From the NCBI RefSeq assembly GCF_003610995.1, contig NZ_CP032543.1:1612001-1676000 (forward strand): a stretch of DNA of 64,000 bases. Direction: 5' to 3'. Numbering within the stretch: position 1 is the first letter of the stretch; the number at the start of each line of letters is the position of its first letter. The DNA is from Streptomyces griseus subsp. griseus. GTDB lineage: Bacteria > Actinomycetota > Actinomycetes > Streptomycetales > Streptomycetaceae. The notes beneath the pieces were generated by a model. It did not search any database, was not told the origin of the DNA, and saw only the letters and a list, made by a program, of their open reading frames with translations. Position numbers and translations under genes: made by a program. This document shows positions 28,796-37,019 of the stretch, piece by piece.

Positions 28796-29566
28796 GTGGA
28801 GAGCCCGCACGGCGCCGCGCTCGGCGCCGAGGACTTCGGACTCAAGGGGCCGCGCGGCTGGGTCTTCCGCCACGTGGGGTTCAGCGCTCCGCCGGGGTCG
28901 CTCGTCGCGGTCGAGGGGCCGTCCGGCTCCGGACGCACCTGCCTTCTGCTCGCCCTGACCGGTCGCATGCGCGCCACCGAGGGCGGCGCGGAGGTGGGCG
29001 GCCTCGCGCTGCCCCGCAAGGCGGCCGCCGTCCGCCGGATCGCGGCCCTGGGCCCGGTGCCCGGCGTCAGCGAGCTGGACCCCGCCTTCACCGTCGCCGA
29101 GCACCTGCGCGAACGGGCCCTGCTCCAGGGCCGCTACGGGTCCTCCCTGCGCACCCTGCTGCGCCCGCGCGCCGAGCGCCGGGCCACCGCCCGGGCCCGG
29201 ATCGACGCGGCGCTGGAGGCCGCGGGGCTGGACCCCGCGACCCTGCCCAAGGCCGAACGGACCTCCGTACGGGATCTGGAGCGGCTCGAAGCGCTGCGGC
29301 TCTCCGTCGCCCTGGCGATGATCGGCACCCCGCGGCTGCTGGCCCTGGACGACGCCGACCTCAAGCTCTCCCCCGCCGAACGCGCCGAGGCCTGGGGGAC
29401 GCTGCGCGCGATCGCCGACTCGGGCACCACCGTGCTCGCCGTGTGCAGCGAGGCCCCCGAGGACGCCCAGGTCGTCCGCACCACGCCCGCCGCCGACGAG
29501 GCCCCGACCGCACCCACCACCGAAGAGGAGACGGCCGATGCGTTCGCCGAAACTGGCCGCGCTTGA
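28796..29566 (+). CDS. Degenerate ABC transporter ATP-binding protein paired with YhgE/Pip protein
   Basis: 256-residue ABC-type nucleotide-binding protein. The Walker A reads GPSGSGRT (residues 41-48) with Arg at the lysine position; the signature region reads SVRDLERLEALRLSVALA instead of LSGGQ; Walker B is RLLALDDAD with Asp at the catalytic Glu position; the switch His is replaced (VLAVCSEAP). These changes suggest poor or no hydrolysis. GTG 28796 has a GGGGAGG site. It overlaps the next gene by 29 bp. First gene of the operon under the 26-bp palindrome. ABC fold clear, activity doubtful. Confidence 0.85.
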   Translation: MESPHGAALGAEDFGLKGPRGWVFRHVGFSAPPGSLVAVEGPSGSGRTCLLLALTGRMRATEGGAEVGGLALPRKAAAVRRIAALGPVPGVSELDPAFTVAEHLRERALLQGRYGSSLRTLLRPRAERRATARARIDAALEAAGLDPATLPKAERTSVRDLERLEALRLSVALAMIGTPRLLALDDADLKLSPAERAEAWGTLRAIADSGTTVLAVCSEAPEDAQVVRTTPAADEAPTAPTTEEETADAFAETGRA

Positions 29567-31625
29567 GCTGAGGCGGTTCCGCAGGGGGAAGTTGCCGGCC
29601 GCCGCGCTGGTCGCGCTGCTGCTCCTGCCGCTTCTCTACGGCGCCCTGTACCTGTTCTCGTTCTGGGACCCGTACGGGAACCTCGACAAGCTGCCCGTCG
29701 CCCTGGTCAACAACGACAAGGGCGCCGTGAACGACGGCAAGCGGGTCGACGCGGGGGACGAGATCAGCGACAAGCTCCTCGACTCCCAGGTGTTCGCCTG
29801 GCATGAGGTGAGCTCCGCGGAGGCGGACAAGGGCGTCGAGGACGGGACGTACTACCTCTCGCTGACGATGCCGGCCGACTTCAGCGAGAAGATCGCGTCC
29901 AGCGGCGGGGACTCCCCCGAGACGGGCGCGCTCCAGGTGCGGACGAACGACGCCAACAACTACATCGTCGGGCAGATCTCCAAGACGGTCTTCGGCGAGG
30001 TGCGCAACGCCGCCTCCACCAACGCCTCGCGGGGCTTCCTGGACCGCATCTTCATCAACTTCTCCGATCTGCACGACAAGACCGCCGACGCCGCCAAGGG
30101 CGCCGACGAGCTCAAGGGCGGCATATCGAAGGCGAAGAAGGGCTCCAAGGAGCTCGCGGACGGCCTCAAGGACTCCAAGGCGGGCAGCAAGCGGCTCTCC
30201 GACGGAATCGGCAAGCTGAACACCGGGGCGGGCGAACTCGCCTCCGGTTCACGGCAGGTGGCCGGTGGCACCCAGGCGCTGGCCGACAAGGTCAACACGA
30301 TCGCCGGGGATGTCCGCCCCTTCTTCAAGGACAACGGGAAGTCCATCGGGGACACCGCACGGCTGGTCGCCGACACCTCGCAGGCCGTACAGAACAACCT
30401 CGACGTGCTCGTGAAGAGCGCGCCCACCGCCGCGGCCGAGTCCAAGAAGGCGGCCGACGACCTGACCGAGATCCACCGGACCCAGTGCGCGGAGGCCGAC
30501 GAGCCGGACGCGACGGTCTGCCCGCCGCTGGAGCGCGCCAGGAACACGGCCGTCGACGTCGCGAGGATCGCCGCCGATGTGAACACCCTGGTCACCAACC
30601 AGAACGGGGACCTGAAGAAGCTCAACGCCCATCTGGCCGCCTTCCAGAAGCAGGCCGAGGCGCTGTCCAAGCGCGCGCCGGCCCTGGACGACGACCTGGA
30701 ACAGGCCGTCAAGGATGTCAACGCCCTCAACACCGGCGCCCAGAAGGTCGCCAAGGGCGCGGCTGACCTGCGCACCGGCCTCGGCAGCGCCCGTACCGGC
30801 TCCGCCGACCTGGACACCGGCATGGGCAAGCTCAAATCGGGCGCGGAGAACCTGGACGGCGGGCTGTTCCGGCTCGGCGACGGCTCGGCCGAGCTCGCCC
30901 AGGGCCTCAACGACGGCGTCGAGAAGATCCCGGACTACGACAAGAAGGACCGCGACGCCCGTACGGACGTCATGGCCGACCCGGTGAAACTGGCCTCCAA
31001 GTCCCTTCACGCGGCACCCAATTACGGCACCGGTTTCGCCCCGTACTTCATCCCGCTCTCCCTCTGGGTCGGCGCGATGGTGGCGTACATGATCATCCAG
31101 CCGCTCAACAAGCGGGCGCTCTCCACCGGCGCCTCCGCCTGGCGGATCGCCTTCGCCGGCTGGCTCCCGGTCGCCGCGATCGGCATCCTCCAGGTCGGCG
31201 CCCTGATGGCCGTCCTGCACTGGGGCCTCGGTCTCCAGATGGAGCGCTCCGCCGGGACGATCGCCTTCCTGGCTCTGGTGACCTGCTGCTTCGGCGCGAT
31301 CGTGCAGTGGCTCAACGCCTGCTTCGGCGCGGCGGGGCGCATCCTGGTGCTCGTCGTGCTGATGCTCCAGCTGACCTCGGCCGGGGGCACGTACCCCGTC
31401 CAGACCAGCCCCGGCTTCTTCGGCGCGATCCACCCGTACCTGCCCATGACGTACGTCGTCGAGGGGCTGCGCAGGCTCATCACCGGCGGCCCCCTGGGAC
31501 CGGTCTGGCTGGGCTGCGCGGTGCTGGCGGCCTTCACCGTCGGCGCCCTCGCCCTGACCGCGTTCACCGCACGCCGCAAGCAGGTGTGGAGCCTGAGCCG
31601 GCTGCACCCGGAGCTGAGCCTGTGA
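29538..31625 (+). CDS. YhgE/Pip domain membrane protein
   Basis: 695-residue membrane protein of the YhgE/Pip (phage infection protein) family, related in topology to ABC-2 permeases and EsaA. One N-terminal membrane helix (about 21-43), a long external domain (about 45-490) with heptad-like repeats of Leu/Gly/Ser/Ala (AADELKGGISKAKKGSKELA and similar), then five to six C-terminal helices (about 500-680) beginning ALSTGASAWRIAFAGWLPV. ATG 29538 sits inside the ATPase gene with a GAAGAGGAG site. Likely exports or senses an envelope-active compound together with the ATPase; substrate unknown. Confidence 0.9.
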   Translation: MRSPKLAALELRRFRRGKLPAAALVALLLLPLLYGALYLFSFWDPYGNLDKLPVALVNNDKGAVNDGKRVDAGDEISDKLLDSQVFAWHEVSSAEADKGVEDGTYYLSLTMPADFSEKIASSGGDSPETGALQVRTNDANNYIVGQISKTVFGEVRNAASTNASRGFLDRIFINFSDLHDKTADAAKGADELKGGISKAKKGSKELADGLKDSKAGSKRLSDGIGKLNTGAGELASGSRQVAGGTQALADKVNTIAGDVRPFFKDNGKSIGDTARLVADTSQAVQNNLDVLVKSAPTAAAESKKAADDLTEIHRTQCAEADEPDATVCPPLERARNTAVDVARIAADVNTLVTNQNGDLKKLNAHLAAFQKQAEALSKRAPALDDDLEQAVKDVNALNTGAQKVAKGAADLRTGLGSARTGSADLDTGMGKLKSGAENLDGGLFRLGDGSAELAQGLNDGVEKIPDYDKKDRDARTDVMADPVKLASKSLHAAPNYGTGFAPYFIPLSLWVGAMVAYMIIQPLNKRALSTGASAWRIAFAGWLPVAAIGILQVGALMAVLHWGLGLQMERSAGTIAFLALVTCCFGAIVQWLNACFGAAGRILVLVVLMLQLTSAGGTYPVQTSPGFFGAIHPYLPMTYVVEGLRRLITGGPLGPVWLGCAVLAAFTVGALALTAFTARRKQVWSLSRLHPELSL

Positions 31626-31654
31626 GCGTGCCGGAAGCTGGGAGAATCGGCCTC

Positions 31655-32266
31655 ATGGAAAGCAGTGGCACCACGCGCCGCCAGGCCACCCGGCAGAGGC
31701 TCTACGAGGCGGCGGTGACCCTCATCGCCGAGAAGGGCTTCTCGGCGACCACCGTCGACGAGATAGCCGAGCGGGCCGGGGTCGCCAAGGGCACGGTCTA
31801 TTACAACTTCAAGAGCAAGACCGAACTGTTCGAGGAGCTGCTCCGGCACGGCGTCGGGCTGCTCACGGCCTCGCTGCGGGCCGCCGCCGAGGAATCGGAG
31901 GAGCGCGGCGGCACCCGGGTCGAGGCGCTGGACGCGATGATCCGGGCCGGACTGGCCTTCATCGACCGCTACCCGGCCTTCACCCAGCTGTACGTGGCCG
32001 AGCTCTGGCGCACCAACCGCGCCTGGCAGTCCACGCTGCTGGTGGTGCGGCAGGAGGCCGTCGCGGTGGTGGAGGGCGTGCTGCGCGAGGCGGTGCGCAG
32101 CGGTGAGCTGAGCGAGGAGATCGACATCCCGCTGACCGCCGCGGCCCTGGTCGGGATGGTGCTGGTGGCGGCGCTGGACTGGCAGGCGTTCCAGCCGGAG
32201 CGGTCGATCGACGAGGTCCACTCGGCGCTGTCCCTGCTGCTGCACGGGCGGGTCAGCGGGCACTGA
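31655..32266 (+). CDS. TetR family transcriptional regulator
   Basis: 203-residue repressor-type protein. The N-terminal helix-turn-helix reads SATTVDEIAERAGVAKGTVYYNFKSK (quoted in part: DEIAERAGVAKGTVYYNF); the C-terminal domain is all-helical and ligand binding. It is the last gene of the ABC-Pip operon and probably binds the perfect palindrome at 28730-28755. An in-frame GTG at 31622 overlaps the Pip stop as GTGA and would add 11 residues; ATG 31655 was preferred because it sits next to the conserved domain with a GGGAG site upstream. Confidence 0.9.
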   Translation: MESSGTTRRQATRQRLYEAAVTLIAEKGFSATTVDEIAERAGVAKGTVYYNFKSKTELFEELLRHGVGLLTASLRAAAEESEERGGTRVEALDAMIRAGLAFIDRYPAFTQLYVAELWRTNRAWQSTLLVVRQEAVAVVEGVLREAVRSGELSEEIDIPLTAAALVGMVLVAALDWQAFQPERSIDEVHSALSLLLHGRVSGH

Positions 32267-32289
32267 GGGCCACGGCTCCCGGAGAACAC

Positions 32290-32349
32290 GAAGACGCCGG
32301 CCGCCGGAGTTCGCATCCCCCCTGCGAACTCCACCGGACCGGCGTCTTC
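32290..32349 (+). terminator. Long hairpin downstream of tetR
   Basis: About 26 bp of stem starting GAAGACGCCGG and ending CCGGCGTCTTC with one small internal mismatch, closed by a C-rich loop. Terminator of the Pip operon. Confidence 0.8.
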
Positions 32350-32551
32350 CGTGCATCCGTCGGACCCGTTCCCCGTGACCCCGTGTGTTCCCCCGCGGCC
32401 CCCGGGTCCTGACGTCGTGCACCCCCGTTCCGTCAGGGGCCGCGCCGTTCCGCCGCCCCGTGCCGGCGGTCCGGGCGCCGCGCCCCTTCCGTGGTCACCA
32501 CTCTTCCGTCCACGCAGGTCCGGGCCTATCCGCGCGGCTACTCATCTCGCT

Positions 32552-32573
32552 CCCTGAGTACGGGTACTCAGGG
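32552..32573. promoter_or_regulatory. Palindrome CCCTGAGTAC-GG-GTACTCAGGG
   Basis: Perfect 10-bp arms with a 2-bp spacer, 40 bp upstream of the DUF4126 -10 box. Operator-like; cognate regulator unknown. Confidence 0.5.
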
Positions 32574-32612
32574 CTGCGCACCCGACCCCAGCCCCTTGTC
32601 CGACCGGGTCGT

Positions 32613-32618
32613 TACGAT
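32613..32618 (+). promoter_or_regulatory. -10 element TACGAT, leaderless start of DUF4126 gene
   Basis: TANNNT hexamer, 7 nt, then GTG at 32626; no ribosome site present. Confidence 0.6.
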
Positions 32619-32625
32619 CTCCCCC

Positions 32626-33243
32626 GTGTCCGTAATCCCTCTGGTGTTCACAAGTGGCTGGGCGAGCGGGATCAACGCCTATGCGGTGGTCCTCCTGCTC
32701 GGTGTCTTCGGCGCGACCGGCGTCTCCGACGAGGTGCCCGCCGCGTTGCAGCGCACCGACGTCCTGATCGTGGCCGGTGTGCTCTTCCTCTGCGAGGTGG
32801 TGGCCGACAAGATCCCGTACGTGGACTCGGTCTGGGACACCGCGCACACGGTGATCCGCCCGGTGGCGGGTGCGGTGATCGCCGCGCTGCTCGCCGGGGA
32901 GAGCGGTTCGCTGCCGGAGCTGGCGGCCGGGGCGATCGGCGGATCGACGGCGCTGATGAGCCATCTGGTGAAGGCCGGTACGAGGATGGCGGTCAACACC
33001 TCCCCGGAGCCCTTCAGCAACATCGGGATGAGCGTCGTGGAGGACCTCGGGGTCGCCGGGGTCGTCACGTTCGCCATATTCAACCCGGTGGCGGCGGCCG
33101 TCATCGCCGGGGTGCTGCTGGTGCTCGGGATCGTCCTCGTGGTCTTCCTGACCTCCCGGATCCGCCGCTTCCTGCGCCGCCGGGCCCAGCGCCGCGAGGA
33201 GAAACGCCTGGCCGGAGCGGAGGGGCCCTGGCCTCCGGGCTGA
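32626..33243 (+). CDS. DUF4126 domain membrane protein
   Basis: 205-residue polytopic membrane protein of the DUF4126 family, function unknown. It begins VSVIPLVFTSGWASGINAYAV (shown in part: LVFTSGWASGINAY), a conserved family start, and has about four to five hydrophobic segments, a VVADKIPYVDSVWDT loop, the SHLVKAGTRMAVN region, and a basic C-terminal tail (RIRRFLRRRAQRREEKR). GTG 32626 was chosen because the conserved region starts there and a -10 box lies 7 nt upstream. Likely single-gene transcript. Confidence 0.85.
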   Translation: MSVIPLVFTSGWASGINAYAVVLLLGVFGATGVSDEVPAALQRTDVLIVAGVLFLCEVVADKIPYVDSVWDTAHTVIRPVAGAVIAALLAGESGSLPELAAGAIGGSTALMSHLVKAGTRMAVNTSPEPFSNIGMSVVEDLGVAGVVTFAIFNPVAAAVIAGVLLVLGIVLVVFLTSRIRRFLRRRAQRREEKRLAGAEGPWPPG

Positions 33244-33261
33244 GCTGTCGGTGGTGGTCGA

Positions 33262-33267
33262 TAAAGT
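33262..33267 (+). promoter_or_regulatory. -10 element TAAAGT, leaderless start of oxidoreductase
   Basis: TANNNT hexamer, 7 nt, then ATG at 33275, located 18 nt after the DUF4126 stop. Confidence 0.6.
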
Positions 33268-33274
33268 CACCGGC

Positions 33275-34777
33275 ATGGCACGAATTGCGGTGATCGGCGC
33301 CGGGACGGGCGCCATGGCGGCGGCCGCCCGGCTCGCCGTCGCGGGCAACAAGGTGACGGTGTACGAGCGGTCCGCGAGCTACGGCGGCTCGCTCGGCCGC
33401 CATGAGCACGAGGGCTTCGTCTTCGACACCGGGCCCGGGCTGCTGCATCTGCCCGCCGTCCAGCGGGACCTCTTCGTCAAGACCGGCAAGGAGTCCCTGG
33501 AGCAGTGCGTCACGCTGACCCAGGTCGACCCGGCGAGCCGCCATCTCTTCGCCGACGGCACGGCGGTCTCCCTGCCCAACGCCTCCCGGGCCGGAGTGGC
33601 CTCCGCCCTGGACGCGGCGCTCGGATCCGGCGCCGGGGAGCGGTGGACCGGGTTCCTGGAGCGGGCCCGCGACGCCTGGGACCGGTCGCGGCGGCCGCTG
33701 CTGGAGGAGCCGCTGCGGGCGGACCACCAGGTGCTGGGCCGCGACCCGTATCCCGCCCTGAGACAACGGCGGCTGCTGCGCACCCGGCAGGCGGCCACCG
33801 TGGCGGAGACCGGCGCCTGGGAGCTGGCGGACCCCCGGCTCGCCGCCCTGCTGGACGCGTACGCGCTCTCGTACGGCCTCGACCCGCGGGCCGCCCCCGC
33901 GAGCGCCGCGCTGCTGCCGTACATGGAGCAGACCTTCGGCAGCTGGTACGTGGTGGGCGGGATGCGCGAGCTGGCCCGGGCGGTGTACGAGCGGTGCGTG
34001 GCCCGGCGGGTGGAGTTCGTCTTCCGGGCCGAGGTGGTCCGGGTCGTGGAGAAGGACGGCCGGGCGGCGGGCGTGGAGCTGACGGGCGGTGAGGTGGCCG
34101 AGGCGGACCGGGTGGTGCTGGGGGTCCGGCCGCACGAGGAGCTGGTGCCGGGTCAGCAGGTGTGGGGCGCGGACGATGTGACGGTCCGGGCGGGCACGGT
34201 GCCGGGGCGGTTCGTGGTGCTGCTGTCGCTGCGCGGGGGCCGGGAGGCGGGCGCGGCGCACCGGAGCGTGGTGCACAGCGCCGACGCGGCGGCGGAGCGG
34301 GAGGCGGTGTTCGGCGGCCGGGTCGCGGCGCACCCGACGGTGACGGTGCTGCGCCCCGACGACCCGGCGACCCGGCCGGACGAGGCGCACGAGGCGGTGA
34401 CGCTGAGCGCGGTGGTGGCCCCGCGGGGCCCGGTGGAGTGGACGGACCCGGCGGTGCGGCAGCGGTTCGCGGACGTGCTGGTGGAGCGGGCGGAGGCGGC
34501 CGTGCCCGGGCTGCGGGAGCGGATCCTGCACACCGAGATCCGTACGCCTGCGGAGACCGAGGCGGAGACGGGGGCCGAGGGCGGTGCGGTGCCGCCGCCC
34601 GCGCTGGCGGGTGCGGGGGGCGCGTATCTGCACCCCGGCAACCTCACCCGGCTGCCGGGGCTGTATCTGGCGGGCGGCTGGGCGCACCCGGGCGGCGGGC
34701 TGGCGCACGCCGGGATGTCGGGGACGCTGGTGGCCGGACTCGTGGTGGAGGGCGACGGATTCCGGGGCTCGCGGTGA
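33275..34777 (+). CDS. FAD-dependent phytoene-desaturase-like oxidoreductase
   Basis: 500-residue flavoprotein of the CrtI / protoporphyrinogen-oxidase-like group. The FAD-binding dinucleotide fold is at the N terminus (AVIGAGTGAMAAAARLAVAG then VTVYERSASYGGSLG); a second FAD contact is at the C terminus (GLYLAGGWAHPGGGLAHAGMSG). The middle binds substrate. No carotenoid or haem genes are adjacent, so the substrate is unknown; family members may act on isoprenoids. ATG 33275 follows a -10 box directly. The 3' end runs into a tandem repeat that includes the stop codon. Confidence 0.85.
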   Translation: MARIAVIGAGTGAMAAAARLAVAGNKVTVYERSASYGGSLGRHEHEGFVFDTGPGLLHLPAVQRDLFVKTGKESLEQCVTLTQVDPASRHLFADGTAVSLPNASRAGVASALDAALGSGAGERWTGFLERARDAWDRSRRPLLEEPLRADHQVLGRDPYPALRQRRLLRTRQAATVAETGAWELADPRLAALLDAYALSYGLDPRAAPASAALLPYMEQTFGSWYVVGGMRELARAVYERCVARRVEFVFRAEVVRVVEKDGRAAGVELTGGEVAEADRVVLGVRPHEELVPGQQVWGADDVTVRAGTVPGRFVVLLSLRGGREAGAAHRSVVHSADAAAEREAVFGGRVAAHPTVTVLRPDDPATRPDEAHEAVTLSAVVAPRGPVEWTDPAVRQRFADVLVERAEAAVPGLRERILHTEIRTPAETEAETGAEGGAVPPPALAGAGGAYLHPGNLTRLPGLYLAGGWAHPGGGLAHAGMSGTLVAGLVVEGDGFRGSR

Positions 34778-34946
34778 GGGCTTCCGGGGTCCTCGACGAT
34801 GGCTCCCGCAGCCGGCGGTGAGGACTTCCGGAGCCTCTCGGCGACGACTTCCGCAGCTGGCGGTGAGGGCTTACGGGGCCTCGGCGACAGCTCCCGCAGC
34901 CGTCAGTGCGCGCTTCCGGGGTCCTCGGCGACGACGTCCGCGGCTC
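34771..34946 (+). repeat. Four 43-45 bp degenerate tandem repeats spanning the stop codon
   Basis: Units at 34771-34814, 34815-34859, 34860-34902 and 34903-34946. The first three begin GCGGTGAG, the first of which contains the real TGA of the oxidoreductase gene; each then has CTTCCGG(A/G)G, a (G/C)CTC core and TCCCGCAGCC-like end. The final coding bases (GGATTCCGGGG) resemble the unit, so the gene end seems to have been duplicated. Confidence 0.75.
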
Positions 34947-34971
34947 GCCGTAAGGCCTGACGAGCCGCGGA
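34937..34971. terminator. Hairpin between convergent genes
   Basis: 11-bp stem TCCGCGGCTCG / CGAGCCGCGGA with a 13-nt loop, placed between the oxidoreductase and the convergent membrane protein gene. Confidence 0.65.
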
Positions 34972-34978
34972 GTCCGTC

Positions 34979-35932
34979 TCAGTAGCGGTACTGCTCGTTC
35001 TGGCCGGTGTCGTAGCCGTTGCCATTGCCCTGGCCGTACGGGGCGGGCTGCTCGGGAGGCATCGGGGGGTGCTGCTCGGCGTCGCGCTGCTGCGGGACCC
35101 AGACGCCCCCGGGCGGGGTGTCCGTGGTGTACGGGTCCGCGCCGTAGCCCTGCGCGTGGGGGTCGGCGTAACTTTGCTGGCCGCCCTGGCTGTCGTAGCC
35201 GGTGCCGCCGTTGCCGTAGGCGTCGTAACCGGCGTAGGGGGACGACCCGTTGGTGGTGCCGATGTACGGGTCGGAGTAGGCGGCGTAACTCTGCTGGCCG
35301 GTCCCGTAGTCGTACGGTCCCGTGTAGGTGTCCTGGCCCTGCTGCGGGTCGTAACCGGTGTACGGGTCGTACGCGGCGAACTGCGGCTGGGCCGCGTGGT
35401 CCGGCTCGTACCCGTGCTGGTCCTGGCCCCCGGCGCCGTTCGCCGCGTAGCCGGGGTCGCTGTACACGCCGTACTGGCCGGTGTCGTCGGGCAGCGGCTG
35501 CGGCTCGTACACCGAGGTGGGGGTGTTGGACGCGGCGGCCGGAGTACCGGAGCCGTGACCGAAGGAGTCGAAGTCCGCTTCCGCCGCGGGGTCCGAGACC
35601 TCCAGGCCGGAGACCTCCAGCGTGGGCTCCTTGGCCGCCGCGCCCTCGCCGCGCTTGCGACGGCGGCTCTCGCCCGGACTGCCGCCTATGGCCCAGCCGG
35701 TGGAGAAGCCGCGCCGGAAGGAGAGCGTCACGTAGGTCTGGCCGGTGGCGAAGGCGAGGGCGCCGACGACGATGACCGGGACGGAGGCGAGCAGGACGCC
35801 CATGACCACGCCGAGGAAGCCGCCGAAGGCGAGGAGCCGCCAGCGCAGCCGTGCCTTGTACTGCAGCAGCACCTCACCCAGCAGCCACAGCGCCACCAAG
35901 CCGAATGCGATGTAGAGGACCGTCCAGCCCAC
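34979..35932 (-). CDS. Membrane protein with Tyr/Gly/Gln/Asp-rich low-complexity tail
   Basis: 317 residues. The N-terminal 65 residues form two or three membrane helices (VLYIAFGLVALWLLGEVLL; LLAFGGFLGVVMGVLLASVPVIVV is split by a short turn). A basic stretch (about 85-95, RRRKRGEG) follows, then a long disordered tail (about 130-317) of repeated short motifs with Tyr every 5-10 residues (DPYTGYDPQQGQDTYTG and similar) and almost no hydrophobics. No family recognised. GTG 35932 has an AGGAGGGGG site. A tail of this kind could drive condensation or bind a partner; that is speculation. Confidence 0.8.
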   Translation of the reverse strand: MGWTVLYIAFGLVALWLLGEVLLQYKARLRWRLLAFGGFLGVVMGVLLASVPVIVVGALAFATGQTYVTLSFRRGFSTGWAIGGSPGESRRRKRGEGAAAKEPTLEVSGLEVSDPAAEADFDSFGHGSGTPAAASNTPTSVYEPQPLPDDTGQYGVYSDPGYAANGAGGQDQHGYEPDHAAQPQFAAYDPYTGYDPQQGQDTYTGPYDYGTGQQSYAAYSDPYIGTTNGSSPYAGYDAYGNGGTGYDSQGGQQSYADPHAQGYGADPYTTDTPPGGVWVPQQRDAEQHPPMPPEQPAPYGQGNGNGYDTGQNEQYRY

Positions 35933-35980
35933 GCCCGCCCCCTCCTGCGGCCGCAGCCGCTCGGGGGCGGGTACGGCCGG

Positions 35981-36898
35981 TCACGACTGCTTGTGCAGTC
36001 CGAGATTCTCGTAGATTTCGAGCGTTGCCGTCGAGTTGTTGAGCGTGATGAAGTGCAGCCCGGGCACACCCTCGGACAGCAGTTTCGCGCAGAACTCCGT
36101 TGCGAACTCGATACCGATGGAGCGTACAGCGGCCGGATCGTCCTTGACCGCGAGGATCCGCTCTTTCAGCGGCTCAGGGACGGTCGCGTTGCTGAGCCGG
36201 GAGAATCTTTCCAGTTGCTTCACACTGGTGAGCGGCATGACCTCGGGGATCACCGGCGTATCGCAACCGGCCGCGACCACCCGGTCACGCATCCGGAGGT
36301 AGTCCTCGGGGCGGAAGAACATCTGGGTGATCGCGTAGTCGGCCCCGGCCCGGCACTTGTCGACGAAGTGGCCGATATCGCTCTCCCAGTCGGTGGAGCG
36401 CGGGTGCATCTCGGGGAACGCGGCGACGCCGACGCAGAAGTCGCCGGACTCCTTGATGAGGCGGACGAGGTCGGCCGCGTACTTCACGCCCTGCGGGTGC
36501 TCCACCCACTCCCCCATCGGGTCGCCGGGCGGGTCGCCGCGGACCGCGAGGATGTTCCTGATCCCGGCGTCGGCGTACTGGCCGATCATGTTGCGCAGCT
36601 CGGCGACCGAGTGGCTGACGGCGGTGAGATGGGCGACCGGGGTGAGCGTGGAGTCGGCGGCGATCTGCTGGGTCGCCCGCACGGTCCCGGACCGGGTGGA
36701 GCCACCGGCCCCGTAGGTCACCGAGACGAAGCTCGGGCGCACCGACTCGATCCGGCGCAGCGCGTTCCAGAGGTTGCGCTCGCCCTTCTCGGTCTTGGGC
36801 GCCCAGAACTCGAAGGAGTACGAGGTCTTGCCGGTCGCGAGAAGGTCACGCACCGTGCGTGCGTGGTCCGTCCTGGTGGAAGGTGTCCCAAGGGCCAT
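35981..36898 (-). CDS. metF: 5,10-methylenetetrahydrofolate reductase MetF
   Basis: FAD enzyme that reduces 5,10-methylene-THF to 5-methyl-THF for methionine synthesis. 305 residues; TIM-barrel motifs [38 protein letters not shown] and [15 protein letters not shown] are in order. The start ATG 36898 lies 6 nt after a TAACCT hexamer, so the mRNA is probably leaderless; no cobalamin or SAM riboswitch is present. Upstream on the same strand is thiE. Confidence 0.95.
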   Translation of the reverse strand: MALGTPSTRTDHARTVRDLLATGKTSYSFEFWAPKTEKGERNLWNALRRIESVRPSFVSVTYGAGGSTRSGTVRATQQIAADSTLTPVAHLTAVSHSVAELRNMIGQYADAGIRNILAVRGDPPGDPMGEWVEHPQGVKYAADLVRLIKESGDFCVGVAAFPEMHPRSTDWESDIGHFVDKCRAGADYAITQMFFRPEDYLRMRDRVVAAGCDTPVIPEVMPLTSVKQLERFSRLSNATVPEPLKERILAVKDDPAAVRSIGIEFATEFCAKLLSEGVPGLHFITLNNSTATLEIYENLGLHKQS

Positions 36899-36904
36899 AT
36901 GGCG

Positions 36905-36910
36905 AGGTTA
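36905..36910 (-). promoter_or_regulatory. -10 element TAACCT, leaderless start of metF
   Basis: On the minus strand TAACCT, 6 nt, then ATG at 36898. Confidence 0.6.
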
Positions 36911-37019
36911 ACCAGGGGGTGGACGCCTCCCCAACCAGAGCGGCCGAGATTGTCTCGTTTTGCCGTTTTGTCGTCCACCCCTTGGGACGGCAGCGCATCG
37001 GAGAGGGCGAAAGAGCTGT

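Larger units (their letters stand above)
32267..32625 (+). other. 359-bp gap between tetR and DUF4126 gene
   Basis: The first 90 bp hold the tetR terminator. The middle is GC-rich with no recognisable gene. The end holds a 10-bp inverted repeat at 32552-32573 and a TACGAT hexamer at 32613-32618 next to the DUF4126 start. Confidence 0.6.

Noticed and set aside
33101..34708. 535-codon minus-strand ORF
   Set aside because: Antisense to the FAD oxidoreductase; composition is Arg/His/Pro-rich with no motif.
36916..36981. GGGGTGGACG ... CGTCCACCCC inverted repeat between thiE and metF
   Set aside because: The arms are 46 bp apart in a short gap; a functional hairpin or operator is not convincing.
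36899..37019. Cobalamin or SAM riboswitch upstream of metF
   Set aside because: No conserved box is present and the start lies 6 nt after a -10 hexamer, leaving no leader RNA.
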